A stretch of 38,325 bases of DNA from Candidatus Aminicenantota bacterium (GTDB lineage Bacteria; Acidobacteriota; Aminicenantia; Aminicenantales; UBA4085), in NCBI GenBank assembly GCA_026393895.1, contig JAPKZG010000095.1, positions 1-38,325 of the forward strand. The letters run 5' to 3'. Both the position numbers and the translations under genes were made by a program. This document shows, one piece after another, positions 31,561 through 38,325 of this stretch (positions are counted from its first letter, which is position 1; each line of letters starts with the position of its first letter). A model generated the notes under the pieces. It worked only from the letters and a program-made list of their open reading frames with translations, was not told where the DNA came from and ran no database searches.

Positions 31561-33246
31561 TTACCAGAAGATGATGTTCAGGACGATGAACACGGCGAAG
31601 ACGACCCCGGCCCAGAAGATCGGCTTCTGGGTCAGCTTCAAGTGTTTTTCCGAGGGCAGGACCGTGCAGCTCCGCACCAGGCCGTTGAGTTCGCTCTCCG
31701 GCTTGGGGTTGGTGAACAAGCTGACTATGATCGTGACCGCGGCACAGATCAGGCAACTCCACAACGCGCGGTACATGTTCTCGGCCATCGCTTTGGCGTT
31801 CGGCGACAAGGCGATGATCCGCAGGGCCCCGGGATCAACCTTGACCCAGGCCCACATGCCAATGGACGAGACCGTCCCGGCCAGCAACCCCCAGAACCCG
31901 CCGGCCGACGTCGCCCGCTTCCAGAGCATGCCGAGCAGGACCGTGGCGAACAGCGGAGCGATGAAAAAGCTGAACAGCGCCTGGACATAGTCCATAATGC
32001 TGGCGAATTGCATCACCAGGTAGGCCGTCCCGATACTGACGAGGACCCCCAGGATCGTGGTCCACCGCCCCACCTTGACGAAATGGCCGTCGCTCAGCTG
32101 TTTTTTGCGGAGCGGTTTATAGATGTCGTAGGTCCAGACCGTGGCGAAGGCGCTGACGTTGCCGGCCATGCCCGACATGAATCCGGCGATCAGGGCCGTG
32201 ATGCCCAAGCCCAGGAGACCCGGCCCGAGGTAGCGGGCCATCATCAGGGGAAGGATTTCGTTAAAGCTGTGGCCCCCTGTGGCCACGGCTTGCGCCTCAC
32301 CCACCAGGCCGGGCAGGACGGCCAGGCCCAGAAGGCCGGGGAGGATGACGATGAACGGGACGAACATTTTAAATCCCGCGCCGATGATCGGCGCCAATTT
32401 CGCCGAGCGCAGGTCCTTGGCCGCCAGCACGCGCTGGACGACAAGAAAATCGGTCGTCCAGTATCCCATGGAAATAATGGCGCCCAGGCCGAAGACGATG
32501 CCCGTCCAATGGATGCCCATCGGGTTGTCGGAGAACGACCCGATGCTCCGCCAAAGGTGGGTAAAATCACCTTGAAAATTCTGATGGATCTTGGCGACCA
32601 TCTTGCCCCAGCCGCCGGCTTCGATCAGGCCGATGATGGGGATAAGCAGGGCGCCCAGCCAGATGAGGACGAATTGCAGGACCTCGTTGAAAATAGCCGA
32701 AAACAGCCCGCCCAGGGCGACATACACGCCCACCGTGATTGACGAAACCCAGATGCTGAAGTGGATGTCCCAGCCAAGGACGACCTTCATCACCAGGGCC
32801 ATGGCGTACATATTGATGCCGCTCATCAGGATCGTCATGAATCCGAAACAGACGGCCGACAGGCTTCGGCTGGAATTGCCGAACCGGAGCTGCAGGTAGC
32901 CCGGAACGGAATGGGTCTTGGAGATGTAATAAAACGGCATCATGATGATGGCCAGAAAGAGCATCGCCGGGATCGCCCCGATCCAGTACCAATGCGTGGC
33001 CAGGATGCCGTACTGGTAGGCCGAGGCGGCCCACCCCATGAGTTCCAGGGCTCCCAGGTTGGCCGCGACGAAGCTCAAGCCGGCGATCCAGGCGGTCATC
33101 TTCCGGCCGGCCATGAAAAAGTCGTTGCCAGTCTTCGTGAAGCGCTTGAGGTAAAACCCGATCGTCAGAACGACCAAAAAATAAATGGCGACAATGGCGG
33201 TATCGACGCCGCTCAACGATACCAACGTTCCGGGGTTCTGCATCAT
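31561..33246 (-). CDS. SSS-family sodium:solute symporter (probably sugar-type)
   Basis: The 561-aa protein has about 14 hydrophobic segments. Family features are the N-terminal DTAIVAIYFLVVLTIGFY, NDFFMAGRKMTAWIAGLSFVAANLGALELMG, the TM2-TM3 region, and the central ALIAGFMSGMAGNVSAFATVWTYDIY (the SSS signature region, about residues 356-381). The C-terminal helix and LNIIFW end resemble vSGLT-type sugar symporters, but substrate is not proven. Two adjacent ATGs (33246 and 33243) are possible; AAGGAG favours 33243. It has its own promoter at 33334-33362 and is followed by the 72-aa membrane gene. Confidence 0.92.
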   Translation of the reverse strand: MMQNPGTLVSLSGVDTAIVAIYFLVVLTIGFYLKRFTKTGNDFFMAGRKMTAWIAGLSFVAANLGALELMGWAASAYQYGILATHWYWIGAIPAMLFLAIIMMPFYYISKTHSVPGYLQLRFGNSSRSLSAVCFGFMTILMSGINMYAMALVMKVVLGWDIHFSIWVSSITVGVYVALGGLFSAIFNEVLQFVLIWLGALLIPIIGLIEAGGWGKMVAKIHQNFQGDFTHLWRSIGSFSDNPMGIHWTGIVFGLGAIISMGYWTTDFLVVQRVLAAKDLRSAKLAPIIGAGFKMFVPFIVILPGLLGLAVLPGLVGEAQAVATGGHSFNEILPLMMARYLGPGLLGLGITALIAGFMSGMAGNVSAFATVWTYDIYKPLRKKQLSDGHFVKVGRWTTILGVLVSIGTAYLVMQFASIMDYVQALFSFFIAPLFATVLLGMLWKRATSAGGFWGLLAGTVSSIGMWAWVKVDPGALRIIALSPNAKAMAENMYRALWSCLICAAVTIIVSLFTNPKPESELNGLVRSCTVLPSEKHLKLTQKPIFWAGVVFAVFIVLNIIFW

Positions 33247-33333
33247 GTTCTCCTTTAGGTGGGGATCCGGGTGTTTCCAGAAGCGCCCGGAAACGGAAAA
33301 GGATGCCGGACTTGAAAAGGCATTTCGCCCGGT

Positions 33334-33362
33334 ATCTTATTCAGGCCGGGGGCGATTGTCAA
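33334..33362 (-). promoter_or_regulatory. Promoter for the SSS symporter unit
   Basis: On the minus strand: TTGACA (33362-33357, perfect), 17 nt and TAAGAT (33339-33334, 4/6). The leader of about 80 nt contains AAGGAG just before the ATG. This initiation is conventional rather than leaderless. Confidence 0.65.
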
Positions 33363-33423
33363 TCCTGATTTTTTTAGCGTTATCGTTAACTATTGGCCTT
33401 TTCCGAGCATTTCGCCGGAGACA

Positions 33424-33442
33424 GGGGGCGGGTCCCGCCCCC
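33424..33442. repeat. Strong GC hairpin between the sulfur operon and the SSS gene
   Basis: GGGGGCG (33424-33430) pairs with CGCCCCC (33436-33442) across a 5-nt loop, 59 nt downstream of the DsrE2-like stop codon. No T-run follows on the minus strand, so it would not be a classical terminator, but it could end or protect the sulfur operon mRNA. Confidence 0.45.
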
Positions 33443-33500
33443 AAAAAGGAAGACGGACCACCGCTTCCGCGGCGTTCCTAATCGGCGGAAAAACAGCGCC

Positions 33501-33968
33501 TTAGGTGAAGATGATGTGGCCGCCGGCCGCGATCTCGTAGAACTTTCCGACATTGATGATCGAATCCACCTGGGGGCAGAAATCCTCTTTTTTCAGCTTG
33601 AACATGTCGACCGTGGCCTTGCAGGCGTAAAGCTTGCAGCCGGCGTCGGCGACCATCTCGATGAATTCGGGGACCGGCGGGATGTCGATCTTGTCCATGG
33701 TCTTTTTCATCATGGACGTCGCCATGGCCGACATGCCCGGAAGCAAGCCCAGGATGCTGGCCATGTGCATTCCCGGATTCCCGACCGTAGCTATTTTGAT
33801 TTTGCCCATTCTTTTCTTGACAATCGCATCCAGGCCGAAGAAAGTGAAAAAGAGGTTGGCTTCGATGCCCTCCATCCGGGCGCCGTTGGACATGATCAGG
33901 CCGGGATAGACGCCGTCCAAGCCCCCTTTGGAAATGATGATCGAGACTTTCTTGATTTTTTCGTTCAT
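33501..33968 (-). CDS. DsrE/DsrF-like family protein (DsrE2-like)
   Basis: The 155-aa protein has the DsrE fold pattern: KKVSIIISKGGLDGVYPGLIMSNGARMEGIEANLFFTFFGLDAI, then a Met-rich middle (about 66-92), then VPEFIEMVADAGCKLYACKATVDMFKL with Cys at 111 and 116 and a further C131. This resembles the DsrE2 group, small proteins that move sulfane sulfur or act on persulfides. It is the last gene of a three-gene minus-strand unit, 31 bp after the TusE/DsrC-like gene, behind an AGGAGG site. Its Cys pattern suggests it can hold a persulfide at C116; this is inference. Confidence 0.82.
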   Translation of the reverse strand: MNEKIKKVSIIISKGGLDGVYPGLIMSNGARMEGIEANLFFTFFGLDAIVKKRMGKIKIATVGNPGMHMASILGLLPGMSAMATSMMKKTMDKIDIPPVPEFIEMVADAGCKLYACKATVDMFKLKKEDFCPQVDSIINVGKFYEIAAGGHIIFT

Positions 33969-33999
33969 GGTTCCTCCTCGTGCGATCGGCGCGTGGCCG

Positions 34000-34317
34000 T
34001 CAGACGCAACCTTCGGGCTTTTTCAGACCGGCGATCTTGGCCGCCTTCTTAACGGGGCCGCCGGGAAACAGTTCGTAGAGCTCCTTGGTGGTGATGACCC
34101 CGGACTTATTGAGCCGGCGGATGCTCGGCGCCTGGCCGTTCTCCTTGAATTCCTTCTGCATGAACTCGACGACCTTCCAGTGGGCCGGTCCGAGTTCGGC
34201 GATCCCCTCTTCCCTGGCGACGGCCGAGGCGATCTCCCGCGTCCATTGGGAAAAATCGGTCAGGTAGCCTTCGGCGTCGACGTCAACCGTCGTGGCCCCG
34301 TAATTTTTTTGCGGCAT
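34000..34317 (-). CDS. TusE/DsrC/DsvC-family sulfur carrier protein lacking the second Cys
   Basis: The 105-aa protein ends KKPEGCV, so the invariant penultimate Cys (C104) is present. DsrC proteins that work with sulfite reductase have a second Cys 11 residues before it; here position 93 is Ala (KKAAKIAGLKKPEGCV). The rest (GYLTDFSQWTREIASAVAREEGI, LGPAHWKVVEFMQKEF, RLNKSGVITTKELYELFPGGP) is typical. Single-Cys members include TusE, which passes sulfur toward 2-thiouridine, so a sulfur-relay role is more likely than dissimilatory sulfite reduction. It has a strong AAGGAGG site and lies between the SQR-like and DsrE2-like genes. Confidence 0.9.
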   Translation of the reverse strand: MPQKNYGATTVDVDAEGYLTDFSQWTREIASAVAREEGIAELGPAHWKVVEFMQKEFKENGQAPSIRRLNKSGVITTKELYELFPGGPVKKAAKIAGLKKPEGCV

Positions 34318-34348
34318 GGCGTCCTCCTTCGTTCCGGCGTACGCGGTT

Positions 34349-35605
34349 TTATTTTAAACCGCCCGGCGCATTGTCCGGGCGTTTCTTACCGGCCATATTC
34401 ATCCGGGCGGGGACAAACGGGATCTTCCGGCCGCGAAGCAGCATGTGCCAGTAGACCCAACGGAAGGCCAGTTTTCCCCAGTGATTTAACCGGCTGGGCT
34501 TGAGCAGCGGCATCGGGCCGATCACCGGGAAGGGAAACCGGCCGGGCAGCGGCTCGGTATCGTAGTTGAAATCGATCAGGATGGCTTTGCCACGGCCCAT
34601 TTCGACGAAGCAATTGGAATGGCCGTCAAAATCCGGTTTGAGTTCCTTTCCCTCGATCGCCCGGAGGAGATTCTCCACCAAAATTTCCGATTGAAAATGG
34701 GCGACCGAGCCGGCTTTCGACGTCGGTAAATCGGTCGCGTCGCCGAGGGCGAAGATGTTTTCGTATTTTTTCGAGCGGAGGGTGTTCGGGTCGGTCGGGA
34801 GGAAGCGAAATTCGTCGCCCATCCCCGAACGTTCGATCATCTCGGAGCCCATATTCGTCGGGACGGTAACGAGGAGGTCATAGGGAACCTCGCGGCCGTC
34901 GTAACAGACAATCTTGCGGGCCGCCGCGTCGATGTGTTCGGCGTTGAAATCCGTCACCATCCGGATTTTTTTCTTTTCGAGGAGGTTCCCCAGCACTTGC
35001 GAGGCGACCGGCTTGGTGAAGGCCCCGGAAAGCGGGGTGACATAGACGATCTCGACCTTGTCGCGCTTTCCGTGGCGACGGAGACATGCGTCGCAGAAAA
35101 AAGCGAATTCCAGGGGAGCAACGGGGCACTTGATGGGGGTCTCGTTGACGTGGACAACGATCGTCCCTCCCGGGAACGTCTTGAGCTTCGCGGCCAGGGC
35201 TTCGGCTCCATCCGGCGTGTAGAAGTCGAAGATCGTCTCGCGCCAACCGTCGAGCATCCCGGGCGTTTCGGAGGGGACGATCTCCGCCCCGGTGGCGACG
35301 ATCAGGTAGTCGTATCCGACGTTTCGCCCGTCTTGCAAGATCACTTCGTTTGAGCCCGGGTTGATCCGGTCGATCTCGGTGACGACGAACTCGACCCCTT
35401 TCGGCAGAAACTTCGATTTGGGTTTGAGAATGGTTTTTTTCGTATAGAAGCCGAAAGGAATGAACAGGAACCCCGGTTGGTAATAGTGTTCGTTGTCCCG
35501 GTCGATGACCGTGATTGCCCACTCCTCCCGGGGGAGGCGCTTCCGGAGGTGGTTGACCATAACGGTCCCGCCCGTCCCGGCCCCGAGAATGACGAGTTTT
35601 CGCAC
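34349..35605 (-). CDS. FAD-dependent oxidoreductase of the sulfide:quinone reductase type
   Basis: The 418-aa flavoprotein begins MRKLVILGAGTGGTVMVNHL, a GxGxxG FAD site at residues 8-13. It has a second dinucleotide segment near 147, ATGAE near 104, FALGDATDLPTSKAG (286-299) for FAD, and cysteines at C160 (KCPVAPLEF), C171, C174 and C332 (NCFVEMGRG). C160 and C332 lie where SQR enzymes carry the two redox Cys; the third Cys of type I SQR is absent. Members oxidise sulfide or persulfide and pass electrons to quinone. A GTG at 35605 is chosen over a TTG at 35683 because the promoter lies between them and AAGGA precedes it. It heads the sulfur operon. Confidence 0.85.
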   Translation of the reverse strand: MRKLVILGAGTGGTVMVNHLRKRLPREEWAITVIDRDNEHYYQPGFLFIPFGFYTKKTILKPKSKFLPKGVEFVVTEIDRINPGSNEVILQDGRNVGYDYLIVATGAEIVPSETPGMLDGWRETIFDFYTPDGAEALAAKLKTFPGGTIVVHVNETPIKCPVAPLEFAFFCDACLRRHGKRDKVEIVYVTPLSGAFTKPVASQVLGNLLEKKKIRMVTDFNAEHIDAAARKIVCYDGREVPYDLLVTVPTNMGSEMIERSGMGDEFRFLPTDPNTLRSKKYENIFALGDATDLPTSKAGSVAHFQSEILVENLLRAIEGKELKPDFDGHSNCFVEMGRGKAILIDFNYDTEPLPGRFPFPVIGPMPLLKPSRLNHWGKLAFRWVYWHMLLRGRKIPFVPARMNMAGKKRPDNAPGGLK

Positions 35606-35654
35606 GTTCCGATCCTTGACGCCCGGCTTGGAGGATATCAAAATATCCTTATAA

Positions 35655-35683
35655 ATATTATCGGTTTCCTTGGCCGAAATCAA
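35655..35683 (-). promoter_or_regulatory. Promoter for the sulfur-handling operon
   Basis: On the minus strand, TTGATT (35683-35678), 17 nt and TAATAT (35660-35655, 4/6). A start near 35648 would give a leader of about 40 nt with AAGGA before the GTG at 35605. The -35 box includes the rejected TTG codon. Confidence 0.5.
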
Positions 35684-35730
35684 GAATTTTCAAAGGCCAA
35701 GCCCCGGGGAATATCGCCCCTCCCTCGAGG

Positions 35731-37725
35731 CTAATCCCTCGGGAACCAGACCCGCATCTCGCCCGGGCCGCGGTTGGCCCAGGCGTAATAAGGGATCAGG
35801 ACGACGTCCCGAACCTTGGCTGCGCCCAGCCTCATCGGGGCCATGATCATCTCTCTCTTCAGGACTACAACCCCGTTGAGCAGATCCGGTTGGAATTCGG
35901 CCGAAAACCGGGCCCCGTCCATGATCGACAGATCGAGGACGTGCCCGTCGTTGTCGACGGCTTCGGCGCAATACACCAGCGGGCCGCGTTGGAAGGCGAC
36001 CCGGCCGGAGTCGGCTTCGACCGCATCGTTCGCGACGACACGCCGGACCGGCATCGGGAGCGTCAATTCGACGGCGTCCCCTTTCTTCCACGTGCGGCGG
36101 AGGACCGCGTATCCCTTCTCGAGTTCGATTTTAACCGCCGCACCGTTGACCGCAAGCACCGGCTTCTCATCGTTTTCGTCGAGGAAGCGGTAAAGGTCGG
36201 TCGGGACGGGTTCGTTCCGGGCCCAGCCGGGAATCCGGACCAGGAGTGCGAAGGCCGCGTCCTGGTCCGGCGAGACGGTGATTTTCACCGACCCGTCCCA
36301 AGGATATTTCGTCTCTTGGGAGAGGGCGACCTTCGTTCCGACGATTTCCGCGGCCGCCGTATTGGAGATGAACAGATTTACATATAGCGAATCAGCCCGG
36401 ACGGCATAGACGTATCCGGGGACGGAGGGCAGGAACCGGGTGACATTCGGCGGGCAGCAGGACACCTCAAACCAGGGCGACCGGCCGACCTGGCCCTGGT
36501 AGAGTTTCGATTTTCCGTCGGCCTCGAGCGGATTCTGGTAAAAGAACGACATCCCGTCCAGCCCTACGCCCGAGATCAGCCCGTTGTACATCACCCGTTC
36601 GAGGACGTCGGCATATTTCGCCTCGCCGTGGAGAAGGAAGAGCCGCTGTTGCCACAGGGCGTTGCCGATGGCCGCGCACGTTTCGGTGTAGGCGGTCCGG
36701 TTGGGCAGCTCGTAAGCGTCGCCGAACGCTTCGGAATCGGCCCGCGCCCCCACTCCGCCAGTGATGTACATCTTCTTCCCGACGACGTTGTCCCACAGAC
36801 GGTCGATGGCTTTAACATATTCCGGGTATCCGCCGAGGGCGGCCATGTCGGCCATTCCGGCGTACATGTACATCGCCCGCACGGCGTGGCCCACGGCCTC
36901 GTCCTGTTGGAGGACGGGCTTGTGGTTCTGCAGGTACTCGTCCGAGTTGTAGACGTTGAACGGGTCGTCCGGGCCGTATTTTTCGCCCTGGAAATAATAT
37001 CCGCGTTCGTCGAGGAAGAATTTCGCCAGGTCAAGATAAGCCCGGTTGCCCGTCACGCGATAGAGCTTGCTCAGGCCGATTTCGATTTCCTGATGGCCGG
37101 GGAACGCCCGCCGTTTGCCCGGGCCGAACGTGTTCAGGAGAAGGTCGGCGTTCTTGACCGCGATGTCGAGAAACGATTTCTTCCCCGTCGCCTGGAAGTG
37201 GGCGACGGCGGCCTCGTACATGTGGCCGACGTTGTAGAATTCATGGCTGACGCGGAGGTTGGACCACCGCTCCGCCCCGGCCCCGGGTGCGGGATTTTTC
37301 GGGTCGATCGTCCGGTTGGTGAAAAGATAGCCGTCCGACTCCTGGGCCTTGCCGATGATGGCGATGAGGTCGTCGAGCGTTGCCTCCAGCTTCGGGTCGG
37401 GCTTGATCATCAGCGTGTAAGCCGCGCCTTCCATGACCTTGAACACATCCGAGTCGTTGTACCGCTTTCCCTCGAACGGGCCCTTCATCAAACCGGCCGC
37501 CTTCCGGAAGTTGTCCACCCGCCCGGTCTCTTCGTTCTTTTGGAGGGCGAAGGGGACGGTCACGGCCCTGTTGGTTTCGATTTTCGGGGCCCAGAAGACG
37601 TCGTTGACGTGAACGGACGTGAATGGAACGGGCCGGATGGGATAGTCGGAGTCGGCCTTCTCCGCGCAACATATCATCGGGAACGCGGCCATTAAACACA
37701 CTGCACCCAGGATCGTTTTTCGCAT
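35731..37725 (-). CDS. GH127-family beta-L-arabinofuranosidase, secreted
   Basis: The 664-aa protein has a signal sequence (MRKTILGAVCLMAAFPMICC, possibly lipid-type), an (alpha/alpha)6-barrel and C-terminal beta-sandwich regions. GH127 (HypBA1) uses a Zn-bound Cys nucleophile with a C3E site; here E348 and C350 lie in TETCAAIGN, and C423-C424 in SCCPPNVTR, which matches that arrangement. The enzyme removes beta-L-arabinofuranose from plant cell-wall or extensin glycans. The ATG at 37725 has GAGGAGG upstream; the longer open frame would include no signal peptide. The GH51 gene lies 95 bp upstream on the same strand, so the two are probably cotranscribed in an arabinan/arabinoside unit. DUF1680 is the older name of the family. 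Confidence 0.92.
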   Translation of the reverse strand: MRKTILGAVCLMAAFPMICCAEKADSDYPIRPVPFTSVHVNDVFWAPKIETNRAVTVPFALQKNEETGRVDNFRKAAGLMKGPFEGKRYNDSDVFKVMEGAAYTLMIKPDPKLEATLDDLIAIIGKAQESDGYLFTNRTIDPKNPAPGAGAERWSNLRVSHEFYNVGHMYEAAVAHFQATGKKSFLDIAVKNADLLLNTFGPGKRRAFPGHQEIEIGLSKLYRVTGNRAYLDLAKFFLDERGYYFQGEKYGPDDPFNVYNSDEYLQNHKPVLQQDEAVGHAVRAMYMYAGMADMAALGGYPEYVKAIDRLWDNVVGKKMYITGGVGARADSEAFGDAYELPNRTAYTETCAAIGNALWQQRLFLLHGEAKYADVLERVMYNGLISGVGLDGMSFFYQNPLEADGKSKLYQGQVGRSPWFEVSCCPPNVTRFLPSVPGYVYAVRADSLYVNLFISNTAAAEIVGTKVALSQETKYPWDGSVKITVSPDQDAAFALLVRIPGWARNEPVPTDLYRFLDENDEKPVLAVNGAAVKIELEKGYAVLRRTWKKGDAVELTLPMPVRRVVANDAVEADSGRVAFQRGPLVYCAEAVDNDGHVLDLSIMDGARFSAEFQPDLLNGVVVLKREMIMAPMRLGAAKVRDVVLIPYYAWANRGPGEMRVWFPRD

Positions 37726-37820
37726 CGCATCCTCCTCATTTCCTGATTCAAACGGCCCTTCCGCGGTTCCAGCCGGCGTCCGACCGGACACCTTTTTTCG
37801 ACCGGCACCGCCCCGACTTT

Positions 37821-38325
37821 CTACCGAACGGCGACCTCATAAAGGGAAACACTCATCGGCGAACAAACGAGCGTCGAGCCGAACGGGGCGGCCGCCGTTT
37901 CCACGACCTTCACCTCCGGCTCTTTGCCGGGGACGTTTTTCGACATGGGGTCGGTCCCGGTGATTACATACAATTTCGCCGTTGGCGCAAGCCGCGCACC
38001 CTTAACCGAAAGCGGCAGGCGCTGCGGAACGTTCGTCGGGTTGACGACCGCGACGGTTAAAACCTTTTTCCCTTCCTTCCAGGCCGCGGCGACGTCCAGG
38101 GGCGCGGGCGCGCCGCTGACCTTCGCCGGGATCGTTCCGTAATGATTCCGGTAGAGGGCGAGTACCTGGCCGGTCGTGTCCAGGACCGCCGCCGTCTTGT
38201 TCGTCTTGATCGCCCCGATCACGTTGACCGTCTGCGCGTAATTGGCCATGAAGATCATATCGCTTTGGCGGGCGTATTCGTGCAGCCCGGCGGCGATTCC
38301 CAGGGCATCCTTGAGAAAATACCGC
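37821..38325 (-). CDS. Alpha-L-arabinofuranosidase, GH51 type (C-terminal part; N-terminus outside the window)
   Basis: The gene runs off the right edge; the 3'-most 167 codons are visible. ALGIAAGLHEYARQSDMIFMANYAQTVNVIGAIKT is the hallmark of GH51 arabinofuranosidases near the end of the catalytic barrel. The remaining 110 residues form the C-terminal beta-sandwich (KVLTVAVVNPTN through SMSVSLYEV-like LYEVAVR). GH51 enzymes release alpha-L-arabinofuranose from arabinan and arabinoxylan. The catalytic acids are mostly outside the window, so activity cannot be judged here. Together with GH127, this suggests use of arabinose-rich plant glycans. Confidence 0.88.
   Translation of the reverse strand, partial: RYFLKDALGIAAGLHEYARQSDMIFMANYAQTVNVIGAIKTNKTAAVLDTTGQVLALYRNHYGTIPAKVSGAPAPLDVAAAWKEGKKVLTVAVVNPTNVPQRLPLSVKGARLAPTAKLYVITGTDPMSKNVPGKEPEVKVVETAAAPFGSTLVCSPMSVSLYEVAVR

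Noticed and set aside
35606-35683. A TTG start giving the SQR-like protein 26 extra residues
   Set aside because: The promoter lies within this stretch and the FAD-binding strand begins right after the GTG at 35605, which has a Shine-Dalgarno.
1-38325. tRNA, rRNA, riboswitch or phage-attachment sequences
   Set aside because: No cloverleaf, conserved rRNA segment, known riboswitch core, integrase or transposase gene was seen on either strand; a covariance-model search would be needed to exclude small RNAs.

Overview
The window is GC-rich, densely coded bacterial chromosome with no tRNA, rRNA, phage, plasmid or CRISPR sequence. Its gene set (NagA, an AccB/AccC pair, many Na+-coupled amino-acid and sugar symporters, lipoprotein 'sulfatases', Yip1 and DUF4388 proteins, SLH/TPR lipoprotein) and its codon use suggest an uncultured, probably diderm, heterotroph of the Acidobacteriota / Candidatus Aminicenantes kind. 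That assignment is inference; no marker in the window settles it. One 17-C homopolymer suggests that the sequence comes from a metagenome or draft assembly.

Layout. 1-3.6 kb (+): 3' end of a phosphohexomutase, nagA, then accB-accC behind their own promoter. 3.8-5.1 kb (-): an inositol-monophosphatase-like gene translationally coupled to a small secreted LecA-like protein. 5.2-7.9 kb (+): a MacA-like adaptor, a LolD/MacB-type ATPase and a Yip1 membrane protein, with no ABC permease. 7.9-8.3 kb: a gene-free block of composite repeats. 8.35-13.65 kb (+): DUF4388 protein, miaA, hflX, TPR/SLH lipoprotein and a CDP-alcohol phosphatidyltransferase, nearly all overlapping. 13.66-20.64 kb (-): a surface-polysaccharide operon, read as five glycosyltransferases followed by a polyprenyl-phosphate sugar-1-phosphate transferase. 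20.65-21.1 kb: a second repeat block, containing an inverted 147-bp copy of a unit in the first. 21.2-27.0 kb: M20 peptidase (internally deleted), an unknown membrane protein, an APC permease, GltS and an AGCS Na+/alanine symporter, i.e. peptide and amino-acid use. 27.1-31.3 kb (+): two tandem-duplicated sulfatase-family lipoproteins. 31.3-33.2 kb (-): an SSS Na+/solute symporter with a 72-aa membrane partner. 33.5-35.6 kb (-): a sulfur-handling trio (SQR-like flavoprotein, TusE/DsrC-like, DsrE2-like). 35.7-38.3 kb (-): GH127 and partial GH51 arabinofuranosidases.

Most notable. (1) Several promoters place a good -10 box only 6-8 nt before the start codon, so leaderless mRNAs look common. (2) Inverted 147-bp repeats bracket a 12.6-kb segment holding two convergent operons, each driven inward from the inner edge of a repeat block. 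(3) The M20 peptidase has apparently lost about 65 residues, including the last zinc-ligand region, exactly at a 17-C run. (4) The sulfatase duplication left a 32-bp scrap of the neighbouring symporter gene between the two copies.
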